Source: Propionigenium maris DSM 9537 (GTDB lineage: Bacteria; Fusobacteriota; Fusobacteriia; Fusobacteriales; Fusobacteriaceae). Taken from it: 64,000 nt of DNA. Made by a program: the position numbers and the translations under genes. Positions 38,801-47,595 of this stretch are shown here, in pieces (positions within the stretch are counted from its first letter, which is position 1; each line of letters starts with the position of its first letter). Below the pieces are notes generated by a model. The model was not told the DNA's origin. It did no database searches and saw only the letters and a program-made list of their open reading frames with translations. Where the stretch lies: positions 62,001 to 126,000 of the forward strand of contig NZ_BSDY01000010.1 in NCBI RefSeq assembly GCF_027925155.1, read 5' to 3'.

Positions 38801-39091
38801 CATGTTTAGAGCTGTCTGTCCCCCCATTCCAGCAAGGATTGAGTCTGGTCTTTCCTTAGCGATTACCTTTTCTACGAATTCTACTGTGATTGGCTCGATA
38901 TATATTCTGTCTGCTACAGCCTTATCTGTCATGATAGTTGCAGGGTTTGAGTTGATCAGTACTACCTCGATTCCCTCTTCCTTTAGTGCTTCACAAGCCT
39001 GAGTTCCAGAGTAGTCGAATTCCGCTGCCTGACCGATAACGATTGGACCAGATCCTATTACAAGGGTTTTCTTTATAGTTTTATCTAACAT
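35885..39091 (-). CDS. carB: Carbamoyl-phosphate synthase, large subunit
   Basis: 1068 aa, two tandem ATP-grasp halves. It makes carbamoyl phosphate for pyrimidines and arginine from bicarbonate, ATP and ammonia delivered by CarA. N-half: [30 protein letters not shown]-half repeat: [32 protein letters not shown]-terminal MGS-like allosteric domain (~930-1068, ATTGTAKFL). I choose the ATG at 39091 behind GGGAGGAT; the longer frame to 39130 has no ribosome binding site. It follows carA by 122 bases. Confidence 0.97.
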   Translation of the reverse strand: MLDKTIKKTLVIGSGPIVIGQAAEFDYSGTQACEALKEEGIEVVLINSNPATIMTDKAVADRIYIEPITVEFVEKVIAKERPDSILAGMGGQTALNMAVELEDKGILEKYGVRVIGTPIDSIKRGEDRDLFGAAMEKIGQPTIESKIVESLEDGLKFAGEIGYPLVVRPAYTLGGSGGGIAYTPQELEDILLKGLSLSRVGQVLLEKSILGWKEIEYEVMRDKNGNCITVCNMENIDPVGIHTGDSIVVAPSQTLSDKEYQMLRTASLEILDEIGVIGGCNVQIALHPKSFEYAIIEINPRVSRSSALASKATGYPIARVAAKLSLGYTLDEVKNEVTGQTYACFEPALDYVVCKLPKWPFDKFKKADRKLGTKMMATGEVMAIGNNFEAAFLKGIRSLEIGQYNLENRVAKEMTIEELKKAVMRPDDERIFVAAEMLRRGYVKETLQKITGMDKFFMEKIEWIVKQEELLKRMTLKDLDEKFLRNLKKKGFSDKGIAELMGVSEADIIAKKSLYNIRPVYKMVDTCAAEFEAVSSYYYSTYDQYDEVVVSDKRKIVVIGSGPIRIGQGIEFDYCTVHNIKSLQKMGIETIIINNNPETVSTDFSTADKLYFEPLVTEDVMNIIEKENPEGVVLQFGGQTAIKLANDLAARGVKIIGTSADKIDEAEDRERFEAMMEKLDIPRPTGRAVWNTEDGIEIANKVKYPVLVRPSYVLGGQGMEVCHDEYNLVKYLEASFLRDPENPVLIDKYLNGIEIEIDAICDGEDVLIPGVMEHLERAGVHSGDSITVYPSQNLYEGTEEKILEYSKKIANALEVSGMMNIQFIAYENEIYVIEVNPRSSRTVPYISKVTGVPMIDIATKVMLGQKLKDLNYGTGIYKKPDVVAVKVPVFSTEKLNNVEVSLGPEMRSTGEVLGVASNIDEAIYKGLVGGNRISQIKEKNVLVTIRDKDKEEFLGLAHRLKGQNCNLYATTGTAKFLNENGVEAEVVNKLSEATPNILDALKTGQIDLLINTPTKAGDTMRDGFRIRRTAIEYGVEVLTSLDTLNAIMNIMEKDVADRDLDIFDVSLI

Positions 39092-39213
39092 AGTTAATAT
39101 CCTCCCGAAAAAAAGTTGAAAAGCTGCCATCTATTCAGTGGCCAGGGGCTGCAATAAGCAACCGCCATTTGTGTATCCTCGTCAATGTGAAAGTTTTGTA
39201 GTGTTTAATCCTA

Positions 39214-40263
39214 CTATCCGATTAACTCCAGGAAGTCATCGAAGATGTATCCCGAGTCCTTTGGTCCAGGCCATGCCTCTGGGTGGTATTGTACACAAAG
39301 GATCTTAAGATCTCTGCTCATCATTCCCTCGATAGAGTTGTCGTTTAGGTTTACGTGGGTAACCTCCATACACTCAGGCATCTTGTCGATTACATATCCG
39401 TGGTTCTGAGATGTGATGAAGATCTTATTCTTGGTAAGGTCCTTTACCGGGTGGTTACATCCTCTGTGACCATACTTCAGCTTAGCTGTAGATCCTCCCA
39501 GGGCCCATGCAAGAAGCTGGTGTCCAAGGCAGATACCGATAATAGGAAGTTTTCCTACCATCTTCTTGATCTCCTCGATAGTCTCTGTAAGGTCAGCGGG
39601 ATCTCCAGGTCCGTTTGACAGGAAGATTGCGTCTAGATCGTGGTCTAGGATCTCCTCAGCAGTGGTTCCAAATGGGAATACTGTGATGTCGCATCCCCTT
39701 GCTTCGAAGGATCTAAGGATATTTCTCTTTACACCGAAGTCCAGAACTCCGATCTTCTTCCCCTCTCCAGGGATGTGGTACTTCTCCTCGCAGCTTACAG
39801 TAGCTACTGCATTCTTGTTGCAGAAGGAGTTGAACTTCTCCTTTAGCTCCTTTTGAGTAAGGTCCTCTGTGGTGATGATAGCTCTCATGGAACCATTTTC
39901 TCTTATGATCTTAGTAAGGTGTCTTGTGTCTACACCCTTGAATCCCATTACCTTGTGCTGTTTCAGGTAACCGTCTAGAGTAAGCTCACATCTGAAGTTG
40001 TTTGGAAGTTTTGCATCTTCCTTGATTACAAATCCCCTTACCTTTACTCCGTCGGACTCCAGGTCCTCCAGGTTTATTCCGTAGTTCCCCATAAGAGGGT
40101 AGGTCATAACAACGATCTGTCCGTAGTAGGAAGGGTCTGTAAGTAGCTCCTGGTAACCAGTCATTCCTGTGTTGAATACCAGCTCACCTACACTCTCCTT
40201 TAAATAACCAAATGCTTTCCCCTCAAAGGCCATACCATTCTCCAGTATCAGCTTAGCTTTCAT
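39214..40263 (-). CDS. carA: Carbamoyl-phosphate synthase, small (glutaminase) subunit
   Basis: 349 aa. N-terminal CPSase_sm domain (NGMAFEGKAFGY, NTGMTGYQELLTDPSYYGQI) then a class I glutamine amidotransferase domain with FLSNGPGDP, the nucleophile in IGICLGHQLLAW, and HPEAWPGPKDS carrying the catalytic His and Glu. It releases ammonia from glutamine into CarB. The leader in front carries a small ORF and an attenuator. Confidence 0.97.
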   Translation of the reverse strand: MKAKLILENGMAFEGKAFGYLKESVGELVFNTGMTGYQELLTDPSYYGQIVVMTYPLMGNYGINLEDLESDGVKVRGFVIKEDAKLPNNFRCELTLDGYLKQHKVMGFKGVDTRHLTKIIRENGSMRAIITTEDLTQKELKEKFNSFCNKNAVATVSCEEKYHIPGEGKKIGVLDFGVKRNILRSFEARGCDITVFPFGTTAEEILDHDLDAIFLSNGPGDPADLTETIEEIKKMVGKLPIIGICLGHQLLAWALGGSTAKLKYGHRGCNHPVKDLTKNKIFITSQNHGYVIDKMPECMEVTHVNLNDNSIEGMMSRDLKILCVQYHPEAWPGPKDSGYIFDDFLELIG

Positions 40264-40304
40264 AAGTTGATCCTCCTTAATATAATTAAATTATTTTTAC
40301 CTAT

Positions 40305-40347
40305 AAAAAAAGGAATAAGGACTAATAAATCAATTAGTCTTTATTCC
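40305..40347 (-). terminator. Attenuator in the carA leader
   Basis: On the - strand GGAATAAAGACTAAT, loop TGATTT, ATTAGTCCTTATTCC, TTTTTTT. One mismatch in a 15-bp stem. It sits between the leader ORF and carA; the stop codon of that ORF lies in its first arm. Confidence 0.88.
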
Positions 40348-40537
40348 CATAAATATAACAACTATTAAAATCAAATGTATCATTTGAAAAATTCAAAATA
40401 TAGAAATTAGTAACATCAACAGCAAGAATGAAGCCACTCAGGAGCCTCTGGAATATAGATAGAATAGAAACAATAAATAGTAATAACATTGGAGATGGAA
40501 TAGTTAATTTAGGTTTTAACGATCTTTTCTTCTTCAT
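40334..40537 (-). CDS. 67-aa leader ORF of carAB
   Basis: ATG at 40537 behind GAGGAGGC (11-base gap). The product has a basic start (MKKKRSLKPK), a hydrophobic stretch (MLLLFIVSILSIF) and a polar tail ending GNKD. The TAA stop (40336-40334) lies within the upstream arm of the attenuator, so a ribosome reaching it would block the hairpin. Just before are a hairpin TCAAAT-GATAC-ATTTGA (40387-40371) and a U-rich stretch, the layout of the E. coli pyrBI leader, where UTP-dependent polymerase pausing sets coupling. It may be read only for regulation, or make a small membrane peptide. Confidence 0.6.
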   Translation of the reverse strand: MKKKRSLKPKLTIPSPMLLLFIVSILSIFQRLLSGFILAVDVTNFYILNFSNDTFDFNSCYIYGNKD

Positions 40538-40583
40538 AGTTACCACTCGCCTCCTCATATCCTTGCTAAAATTTCTAAGAAGG

Positions 40584-40612
40584 ATTATAACAATGAACAA
40601 AATAAAAGTCAA
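40584..40612 (-). promoter_or_regulatory. Promoter of carA leader
   Basis: On the - strand TTGACT (40612-40607), 17 bases, TATAAT (40589-40584). A strong match. Transcription should start near 40577, giving a leader of ~310 bases. The rest of the carA-fhs gap (40613-40880) is AT-rich without recognisable genes. Confidence 0.8.
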
Positions 40613-40880
40613 TGAATATTTCCAACTATTATTTTTCAGGGAGTGTACTAATATGAGATTTAAGATGTTAACTTGTCCATAAAGTGAAAAAAGTATTTTT
40701 AAAAGGACTAGTGTTTACAGGGGTGATAGAGATGTTTTCAAGAGGAGGGCCTCATATAAAAGGTACCAAAAAAATGTGGTGTTCCATGGAAAAAAATCCA
40801 TAAAAATTATACGAAAATATTAAAATATAAGGTTAATTTAATGTTAAAAACTTCTCTAAAAAAGCCTATGAAAAAAACTT

Positions 40881-40909
40881 TTGACAAGAAATTTCAATTA
40901 TGATACATT
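40881..40909 (+). promoter_or_regulatory. Promoter of the fhs-pur operon
   Basis: TTGACA (40881-40886), 17 bases, TACATT (40904-40909). The start would lie near 40916, 37 bases before the aptamer. Confidence 0.7.
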
Positions 40910-40952
40910 GAGGATGTAGCAGAGATGTTACACCACAAAAGAATAGCAGTGT

Positions 40953-41018
40953 CATTTATATATGTCAGGAATGGGCCTGACGTCTCTACAGTTAACCGTA
41001 AATTAACTACTATAGATG
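40953..41018 (+). promoter_or_regulatory. Purine (guanine-type) riboswitch aptamer upstream of fhs
   Basis: P1 CATTTATA / TATAGATG; P2 GTCAGG / CCTGAC with an AATGGG loop; J2/3 GTCTCTAC; P3 AGTTAA / TTAACT with loop CCGTAAA; J3/1 ACTA. The base equivalent to position 74 is C, the guanine/hypoxanthine choice rather than adenine (U). The P2 loop is a shorter variant of the usual one. A uORF and terminator follow. Confidence 0.85.
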
Positions 41019-41134
41019 AGGTATGAGCAGAGGTCGAAGCTGTTTTATTGATTTTTAGTTTACTTCATTTTTATAGTATGTAGTTTAACTGTAGTGTCAA
41101 TTTACTTAGCGTTCTTATAATTAAGGAGAGATCA

Positions 41135-41224
41135 ATGTTTTATATACCGATGAAAAAATCTGTAATTAAAGTAGAAAAGATATCTTTTATAAGAGGGTCT
41201 AAGTATAGTCTAATCTGGAATTAG
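41135..41224 (+). CDS. 29-aa upstream ORF in the fhs leader
   Basis: ATG at 41135 behind TTAAGGAGAG, as strong a ribosome binding site as those of the real genes. The frame reads MFYIPMKKSVIKVEKISF then RGSKYSLIWN and stops (TAG, 41222-41224) in the loop of the terminator that precedes fhs. Translation to the stop would cover the 5' arm and let transcription continue. No run of a single amino acid is present. It is short, so chance is possible, but site, strength and stop position all fit a leader peptide. Confidence 0.5.
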   Translation: MFYIPMKKSVIKVEKISFIRGSKYSLIWN

Positions 41225-41250
41225 TGTGTACTTAGGCCTTTTTATATTTT
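41197..41250 (+). terminator. Attenuator before fhs
   Basis: GGTCTAAGTA (41197-41206) pairs with TACTTAGGCC (41229-41238) with one G-T pair; an inner CTAAT/ATTAG arm lies in the loop; TTTTTATATTTT follows. Confidence 0.85.
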
Positions 41251-41277
41251 AAGATATTGGTTAGGAGGGGTTACTTA

Positions 41278-42942
41278 ATGAAAACGGATATTCAAATCGC
41301 TCAGGAAGCGAAGATGCTGAAGATCAGTGAGATCGCAGCTAAGATTGGACTTAGTGAAGATGACTATGACCAATATGGAAAGTATAAGGCGAAGGTTGAT
41401 TCAAACCTTCTTAAGAGACTAGAGGACAAGAAGGATGGTAAACTAATCCTTGTAACTGCAATCACTCCTACTCCAGCTGGAGAGGGGAAGTCCACTGTAA
41501 GTGTGGGACTTACTCAGGCGCTGAACAGACTTGGTAAGAACTCCATAGCAGCTCTTAGAGAACCATCTCTAGGACCGGTATTCGGTATCAAGGGGGGAGC
41601 TACAGGGGGAGGGCACTCCCAGGTAATTCCAATGGAGGATATAAACCTTCACTTTACAGGGGACCTTCATGCCATCGGAGTGGCACACAACCTAATCTCA
41701 GCTTGCCTGGACAACCACATCAAGCAGGGGAACGACCTGGATATAGATGTAACAAAGATAACATGGAAGAGAGTTATGGATATGAACGACAGAACTCTTA
41801 GAAATATAGTAGTAGGAATGGGAGGTTCCCCAAGCGGAATCCCTAGACAGGATTCCTTCCAGATAACAGTGGCTTCAGAGATAATGGCTGCCCTTTGTCT
41901 GGCAAACTCCCTGGCAGACCTTAAGGAGAGGATCTCCAAGATGGTTCTTGGATACACAAGGGGAGGAGATCTTGTAAGAGTAGCTGACCTGAAGGTAGAG
42001 GGAGCTGTAGCGGCCCTTCTTAAGGAAGCAATCAAGCCAAACCTGGTACAGACTCTGGAAAATACCCCGGTATTTATCCACGGTGGGCCATTTGCAAATA
42101 TCGCCCACGGATGTAACTCGGTAATGGCTACCAAGCTGGCTCTTAAGTTATCCGACTACACTGTAACTGAGGCTGGATTTGCAGCTGACCTGGGAGCGGA
42201 AAAGTTCCTGGATATAAAGTGCAGGGAAGCAGGGATAACACCAAATGCAGTGGTCATAGTGGCTACTGTAAGAGCTCTTAAGCACCACGGGGGAGCAAGG
42301 GAGCTAGGGGAGGAGAACCTGGGAGCTCTTTCTGCTGGACTTGCCAACCTGGATAAGCATATAGAAAATATGAAGAAGTTCAACCTGCCTGTGGTAGTGG
42401 CAATGAACAGATTCCTTACAGATACAGATGCAGAGTTTGACCTAATAAGAGAGAGATGCGGAGAGCACGGAGTACCAGTAGCCCTATGTGATGTATGGGC
42501 TAACGGAGGAGCAGGGGGAGAGGAGCTTGCCCAGATGGTACTTTCTGAGATAGAGAAGGAGGAGGACAACTATACTCCACTCTATGAGCTGGACCTTCCA
42601 GTGGCTGAAAAGATCGAAAAGATCGCCAAGGAGATCTACGGTGCTGACGGAGTAACCTTCTCAGCTAAGGCTAAGAAGATGCTAAAGACTCTGGAGGACT
42701 TTGGTTACAACAACCTTCCAGTGTGTATGTCCAAGACTCAGAAATCCATCTCAGACAATGCACACCTTCTGGGAAGACCTAGCGGGTTTACAGTAAATAT
42801 CAATGAGCTGAGACTATCAGCTGGAGCAGGATTTGTAGTAGCTATGGCTGGAAACATTATAGATATGCCTGGACTGCCTAAGAAACCGGCGGCAGAGCTT
42901 ATCGATATAGATGAGAACGGAAAGATAACTGGATTATTCTAA
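41278..42942 (+). CDS. fhs: Formate-tetrahydrofolate ligase
   Basis: 554 aa enzyme making 10-formyl-THF from formate, THF and ATP. P-loop region [54 protein letters not shown], and [14 protein letters not shown]. The start is the ATG at 41278 behind AGGAGGGG; an upstream in-frame TTG at 41257 lies before that site. Its product is the formyl donor for PurN and PurH in the same operon, which explains purine riboswitch control. Stop codon 26 bases before the next aptamer with no terminator between. Confidence 0.97.
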   Translation: MKTDIQIAQEAKMLKISEIAAKIGLSEDDYDQYGKYKAKVDSNLLKRLEDKKDGKLILVTAITPTPAGEGKSTVSVGLTQALNRLGKNSIAALREPSLGPVFGIKGGATGGGHSQVIPMEDINLHFTGDLHAIGVAHNLISACLDNHIKQGNDLDIDVTKITWKRVMDMNDRTLRNIVVGMGGSPSGIPRQDSFQITVASEIMAALCLANSLADLKERISKMVLGYTRGGDLVRVADLKVEGAVAALLKEAIKPNLVQTLENTPVFIHGGPFANIAHGCNSVMATKLALKLSDYTVTEAGFAADLGAEKFLDIKCREAGITPNAVVIVATVRALKHHGGARELGEENLGALSAGLANLDKHIENMKKFNLPVVVAMNRFLTDTDAEFDLIRERCGEHGVPVALCDVWANGGAGGEELAQMVLSEIEKEEDNYTPLYELDLPVAEKIEKIAKEIYGADGVTFSAKAKKMLKTLEDFGYNNLPVCMSKTQKSISDNAHLLGRPSGFTVNINELRLSAGAGFVVAMAGNIIDMPGLPKKPAAELIDIDENGKITGLF

Positions 42943-42968
42943 TAAAAAACACAAAAGATTGATATAAT

Positions 42969-43035
42969 CACTTATATATACCCATAATATGGTTGGGAGT
43001 TTCTACGTGACGCCGTAAATGTCACGCTATAGGTG
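42969..43035 (+). promoter_or_regulatory. Purine (guanine-type) riboswitch aptamer upstream of purL
   Basis: P1 CACTTATA / TATAGGTG; P2 loop region ATAATATGGTTGGG; J2/3 GTTTCTAC; P3 GTGAC / GTCAC with loop CCGTAAAT; J3/1 GCTATAGG with C at the position-74 equivalent, so guanine/hypoxanthine. It closely matches the xpt-type consensus. It controls the terminator at 43073. Confidence 0.95.
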
Positions 43036-43072
43036 AAGGTAGAGGGGTAACTATACCCAGATTGAGTTTTAT

Positions 43073-43115
43073 CGCTCAAATACTTTCACTTTGAAAAGTA
43101 TTTGAGCGTTTTTTA
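43073..43115 (+). terminator. Riboswitch terminator before purL
   Basis: CGCTCAAATACTTT, loop, AAAAGTATTTGAGCG, TTTTTT. A competing TTGAG (43062-43066) / CTCAA (43075-43079) pairing just upstream looks like the antiterminator. Confidence 0.9.
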
Positions 43116-43143
43116 TTATAAAAAAAGGGTTTTAGGAGGAAGA

Positions 43144-46100
43144 ATGAACTATCGTATCTATGTGGAGAAAAAAAACGGCTTCGATGTAGAAGCTAAGGGT
43201 TTATTTGGAGAGTTGAGGGAAGGTCTTGGGCTTAAGGGGTTGTCCAATGTCAGAATCCTTAACTGCTATGATCTATTTAATATAAATGAGGATGAGCTTG
43301 AAAAAGCCAAGAAGCTTGTATTTGCAGAAGCACCTACAGACCTAATCTACGATGAGGTGGAGCTTAAGGAGGGGAGATACTTCGCAGCAGAGTACCTTCC
43401 AGGGCAGTTTGATCAGAGAGCAGACTCAGCTATGCAGTGTCTGAACCTGGTATCCGATGCCAACTCAGAGGTAGTGGTGACAAGCGGTAAGCTGATTATC
43501 CTTGAGGGAGAGGTTGCAGATACCGATCTTGAAAGGATAAAGAAGTTCTATATCAACCCTGTGGAGATGAGGGAAAAGGACCTGGCTAAGCTTCAGGTTG
43601 AGAGTATAGAGGCTCCCAAGGAGGTTCCTGTTCTAGAGGGGTTCACAGATCTTACAGAGGATGAGATGGAGAGCTTCAGAGGAGCTGAGGGGCTGGCTAT
43701 GACAGTGGCAGATCTTCTCCATGTACAGAAGTATTTCAGAGATACAGAGGACAGAGATCCTACAGAGACTGAGATAAAGGTGCTGGATACCTACTGGTCG
43801 GACCACTGCAGACATACAACATTTGAGACAAAACTGACTAACATAATCCTTCCCAAGGGAAGGTTTGAAGAGGTCCTTCAGGAGACCTTTGATGAGTATC
43901 TTAAGAGCAGAGAGGTAGTCCACGGTGAGAGGTTAGAGAAGAAGTACATCTCCCTTATGGATATGGCAACTATAAGCGGTAAGGAGTTAAAGAAGACGGG
44001 AAGGCTGGATGACCTTGAAATATCAGAGGAGATAAATGCCTGCTCCGTTTATATAGATGTAGATGTAGATGGTGAAACTGAAAAGTGGCTTCTTATGTTT
44101 AAGAATGAGACCCACAACCACCCTACAGAGATAGAGCCCTTTGGAGGAGCTTCCACATGTCTTGGGGGAGCAATAAGAGACCCTCTATCTGGAAGATCCT
44201 ATGTATACCAGGCAATCAGAGTAACGGGAGCAGCTAATCCACTGGAGAAGCTAGAGGATACAATCCCTGGTAAGCTTCCTCAGAAGAAGATAACAAGGGA
44301 AGCAGCTCACGGATATGCATCCTATGGAAACCAGATAGGGTTGACTACCGGACACGTAGCTGAGATCTATCACGAGGGATACAAGGCTAAGAGGATGGAG
44401 GTAGGAGCTGTAGTTGGTGCTGTACCTGCAGAGTGGGTAAGAAGAGAGTCACCAGCAGCAGGAGATATCGTTATCCTTCTGGGAGGAAAGACTGGAAGAG
44501 ATGGATGCGGTGGAGCTACAGGATCATCCAAGGAGCATACAGATGACTCTCTGGCTACATGCGGAGCAGAGGTACAGAAGGGGAATGCCCCAGAGGAGAG
44601 AAAGATCCAGAAGCTATTCAGAAAACCTGAGGTTACCAAGCTTATCAAGAAGTGTAACGACTTTGGTGCAGGGGGAGTATCTGTAGCAATTGGAGAGCTT
44701 GCACCGGGACTTGAGGTAAATCTGGATGTAGTACCAACAAAGTATGCAGGATTAAATGGAACGGAACTTGCTATCTCAGAGTCACAGGAGAGGATGGCAG
44801 TTGTAATAGAGGCAAAGGACAGAGAAAAGTTTATAGCTCTGGCTGAACAGGAAAATCTACTGGCAACAGAGGTTGCAGAAGTTACCGACAGAAACAGACT
44901 GGAGATCCTGTGGAGGGGACAGAGGGTAGTGGACCTCTGCAGAGACTTCTTGGATACCAACGGAGTAATGGGAGAGAATGAGGTAGAGGTAGAGGAGCCT
45001 GTGGGAACTTCACCACTAGAAAAAGAACTGTTTACAGAGAGCGACAACAGATGGCTGGATATGATGGGATCTCTAAATGTAGCTTCCCAGAAGGGCCTTA
45101 TGGAGATGTTTGATTCCTCCATCGGAGCTACTACGGTATTAATGCCATTTGGAGGGAAGTATCAGATGACTCCAACGGATCTGAGCATCCAGAAGCTTCC
45201 TCTATTAAAGGGAGAGACGGATACAGCTTCAGCTATCTCATGGGGATTTGACCCAGACCTTTCCTCTTGGTCACCATTCCACGGGGGAGCCTATGCAGTT
45301 GTGGAGTCCCTGGCTAAGATAGTGGCAGCAGGGGGAGACTACAGGAAGATCAGGATGTCCTTCCAGGAGTACTTCAGAAAGCTTGGGAATGACCCGGTAA
45401 ACTGGGGTAAACCATTCTCGGCACTACTTGGTACCCTCTTTGCACAGAAGCAGTTTGAGCTGGCAGCAATCGGTGGAAAGGACTCTATGAGCGGAACATT
45501 CAATGAACTTCACGTGCCGCCAACACTTATCTCCTTTGCAGTGGCACCAGTAAAGGCAAGTGAGGTGGTATCACCGGAACTTAAAGGATCTGGAAACAGG
45601 ATCTACCTTGTAAAGCACAATATGAGAGAGGACCTCATGCCTAATGTGGAGGAGCTGAAGTCAACATTTGAGTTCATCCATGAGAATATAAAGAATGGAA
45701 AGATAATATCAGCAAGTACTATAAAGAAGGGTGGAATAGCTGAAACTATAGCTAAGATGACCCTTGGAAATAGAATCGGAGTTAAGATAACTTCAGATGA
45801 GGAGCTATTTAAGCTATCTTACGGTTCCTTTGTAGTTGAAACAGCAGGGGAGTTCACTGGAGGCAACCTTATCCTTCTAGGAGAGACAACTGAGGAGGCA
45901 AAAATTGTCGCCGGCGACACTGTTGTAGACCTGGGAGAGATGGAAAAGATATGGCTAGGGAAGCTGGATACAATCTTCCCACATACTATAAAGAATGAAA
46001 ATGAGGAGTATGAGTTTGCAGGTTACCATACAGAGAAGGTAGTGGCTCCAAGAGAGGCAATAGAAACTCCAAGGGTATTTGTACCTGCCTTCCCTGGAAC

Positions 46101-46866
46101 AAACTGTGAGTATGACTCCATGAGGGCCTTTGAAAAAGCAGGAGCAGAGGCTGTTACAATGACTTTTAGAAATCAGAGCCAGAAGGATATAGATGATTCC
46201 ATAGAGGAGATGGTGGCTAATATATCTCAGTCTCAGATACTTATGTTCCCAGGAGGATTCAGTGCAGGGGATGAGCCAGACGGATCTGGCAAGTTTATCG
46301 CAACGGTACTGAATAATCCCAAGGTAGCAGAGGCAATCAACGAGTTCCTAAAGAGAGACGGATTAATTTTAGGAATTTGTAACGGATTCCAGGCACTTAT
46401 CAAATCGGGACTTCTTCCATATGGAAGGGTGGGAACTGTGGGAGAGGATTCACCTACCCTTACATTTAATAGTATCGGAAGACACATCTCCCAGATGGTT
46501 ACTACCAAGGTGGTATCAAATAAATCTCCGTGGCTAAACGGAATAGAGCTGGGATCGGAGCACCAGATAGCTGTATCCCACGGAGAGGGAAGATTTGTGG
46601 CAAGTCCAGAGGTAGTGGAGGAGCTATTCAAAAATGGTCAGGTAGCTACCCAGTATGTAAACTTTGACGGAAAGCCTACTACTGAGTTCAGGCACAATCC
46701 AAACGGATCTGTCATGGCTATCGAGGGTATCACCTCCCTAGACGGAAGGATCCTTGGTAAGATGGGACACTCGGAAAGAGTGGGAGAGAACCTCTATAAG
46801 AACATCATAGGGGAGAAGGAACAGAAGATCTTTGAAAACGGAGTAAGATACTTTACAGGGAAGTAA
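43144..46866 (+). CDS. purL: Phosphoribosylformylglycinamidine synthase, single chain
   Basis: 1240 aa large-type PurL fusing the synthetase and glutaminase, so no separate purQ or purS. FGAR + Gln + ATP to FGAM. Synthetase part: DTYWSDHCRHTTFETKL, KNETHNHPTEIEPFGGA, DFGAGGVSVAIGELAPG, IGGKDSMSGTF; glutaminase domain from ~970: VFVPAFPGTNCEYDS, FPGGFSAGDE, nucleophile in LGICNGFQAL, and SHGEGRF. The start ATG has TTTTAGGAGG in front. Length is typical of clostridial and fusobacterial PurL. Confidence 0.97.
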   Translation: MNYRIYVEKKNGFDVEAKGLFGELREGLGLKGLSNVRILNCYDLFNINEDELEKAKKLVFAEAPTDLIYDEVELKEGRYFAAEYLPGQFDQRADSAMQCLNLVSDANSEVVVTSGKLIILEGEVADTDLERIKKFYINPVEMREKDLAKLQVESIEAPKEVPVLEGFTDLTEDEMESFRGAEGLAMTVADLLHVQKYFRDTEDRDPTETEIKVLDTYWSDHCRHTTFETKLTNIILPKGRFEEVLQETFDEYLKSREVVHGERLEKKYISLMDMATISGKELKKTGRLDDLEISEEINACSVYIDVDVDGETEKWLLMFKNETHNHPTEIEPFGGASTCLGGAIRDPLSGRSYVYQAIRVTGAANPLEKLEDTIPGKLPQKKITREAAHGYASYGNQIGLTTGHVAEIYHEGYKAKRMEVGAVVGAVPAEWVRRESPAAGDIVILLGGKTGRDGCGGATGSSKEHTDDSLATCGAEVQKGNAPEERKIQKLFRKPEVTKLIKKCNDFGAGGVSVAIGELAPGLEVNLDVVPTKYAGLNGTELAISESQERMAVVIEAKDREKFIALAEQENLLATEVAEVTDRNRLEILWRGQRVVDLCRDFLDTNGVMGENEVEVEEPVGTSPLEKELFTESDNRWLDMMGSLNVASQKGLMEMFDSSIGATTVLMPFGGKYQMTPTDLSIQKLPLLKGETDTASAISWGFDPDLSSWSPFHGGAYAVVESLAKIVAAGGDYRKIRMSFQEYFRKLGNDPVNWGKPFSALLGTLFAQKQFELAAIGGKDSMSGTFNELHVPPTLISFAVAPVKASEVVSPELKGSGNRIYLVKHNMREDLMPNVEELKSTFEFIHENIKNGKIISASTIKKGGIAETIAKMTLGNRIGVKITSDEELFKLSYGSFVVETAGEFTGGNLILLGETTEEAKIVAGDTVVDLGEMEKIWLGKLDTIFPHTIKNENEEYEFAGYHTEKVVAPREAIETPRVFVPAFPGTNCEYDSMRAFEKAGAEAVTMTFRNQSQKDIDDSIEEMVANISQSQILMFPGGFSAGDEPDGSGKFIATVLNNPKVAEAINEFLKRDGLILGICNGFQALIKSGLLPYGRVGTVGEDSPTLTFNSIGRHISQMVTTKVVSNKSPWLNGIELGSEHQIAVSHGEGRFVASPEVVEELFKNGQVATQYVNFDGKPTTEFRHNPNGSVMAIEGITSLDGRILGKMGHSERVGENLYKNIIGEKEQKIFENGVRYFTGK

Positions 46867-47042
46867 TTCGTACCTTTCTCTTGAAAAAAAGGTACCTAAA
46901 GTTCAAGACCTATTAAAAATCTCTATTTTATACCAAAGAAAATCTGAAAAAATCGTATGGACTGATAAATTTTCGGGAAAGTCCACGAGTATTTTTCAAG
47001 ATTTTCTCCTTGGTATTCCATTTACAAGATTTTCAAATGGTC
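46867..47042. repeat. Intergenic hairpin module between purL and purE (inverted copy)
   Basis: Starts with hairpin GTACCTTT (46870-46877) / AAAGGTAC (46888-46895) followed by CTAAAGTTCAAGACC; then a ~90-base imperfect hairpin from TACCAAAGAAAATCT to AGATTTTCTCCTTGGTA (46931-47016) with TGGACT/AGTCCA near its tip; then CCATTTACAAGATTTTCAAATGG (47019-47041 in parts). The reverse complement aligns with 54540-54722. It fills most of the 200-base gap. Confidence 0.75.
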
Positions 47043-47066
47043 GATTTAAATAGTGAGGAGAAGAAA

Positions 47067-47579
47067 ATGGCGAAAATTGGAATAATAATGGGATCGGATT
47101 CGGATCTTCCAGTAATGAGTGCAGCAGCTAAGATACTAGAGGAACTTGGAGTGGAGTTTGAGCTCACAGTGGTATCTGCCCACAGAACTGTAGACAGGAT
47201 GTATGAATATGCAAGGACTGCTGATGAGAGAGGAATCGATGTAATCATCGCAGGAGCAGGGGGAGCAGCCCACCTTCCAGGGATGGTAGCAGCCATAACC
47301 CACCTACCTGTGATAGGAGTACCTGTAAAGAGCTCTAACCTGAGCGGACTAGATTCCCTCCTATCCATCGTACAGATGCCAGGGGGAGTACCTGTAGCTA
47401 CTGTGGCTATAAACGGAGCCAAGAATGCCGGAATACTGGCAGCTAAGATGGTTGGAATCAAGGATGGTATGGTAAAGGAAGCTGTAAAGAGCTATATGGA
47501 AGATATGAAAGCCGAGGTAGAGGCTAAGGCTGAGAAGGTAGAGAATATAGGGTACAGCAAGTATTTAGAGACCATGTAA
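47067..47579 (+). CDS. purE: N5-carboxyaminoimidazole ribonucleotide mutase
   Basis: 170 aa class I PurE that turns N5-CAIR into [20 protein letters not shown] at the start, [11 protein letters not shown] with the catalytic His, [15 protein letters not shown], and [16 protein letters not shown]. The ATG at 47067 has GAGGAGAAG in front; earlier in-frame codons run through a repeat. Works with PurK next to it. Confidence 0.97.
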   Translation: MAKIGIIMGSDSDLPVMSAAAKILEELGVEFELTVVSAHRTVDRMYEYARTADERGIDVIIAGAGGAAHLPGMVAAITHLPVIGVPVKSSNLSGLDSLLSIVQMPGGVPVATVAINGAKNAGILAAKMVGIKDGMVKEAVKSYMEDMKAEVEAKAEKVENIGYSKYLETM

Positions 47580-47595
47580 ACAGGGGAGTAATAAG

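Noticed and set aside
39092..39130. Longer carB N terminus
   Set aside because: No ribosome binding site upstream of it, while the ATG at 39091 has GGGAGGAT and matches usual CarB length.
42963..42968. TATAAT just before the purL aptamer
   Set aside because: No -35 at 16-18 bases, and transcription would begin inside P1 of the riboswitch; probably a chance match.
44370..45122. Long antisense open frame within purL (250 codons)
   Set aside because: It lies wholly inside a well-conserved gene, has no ribosome binding site and a low-complexity Ser/Pro-rich product; a shadow of codon bias.
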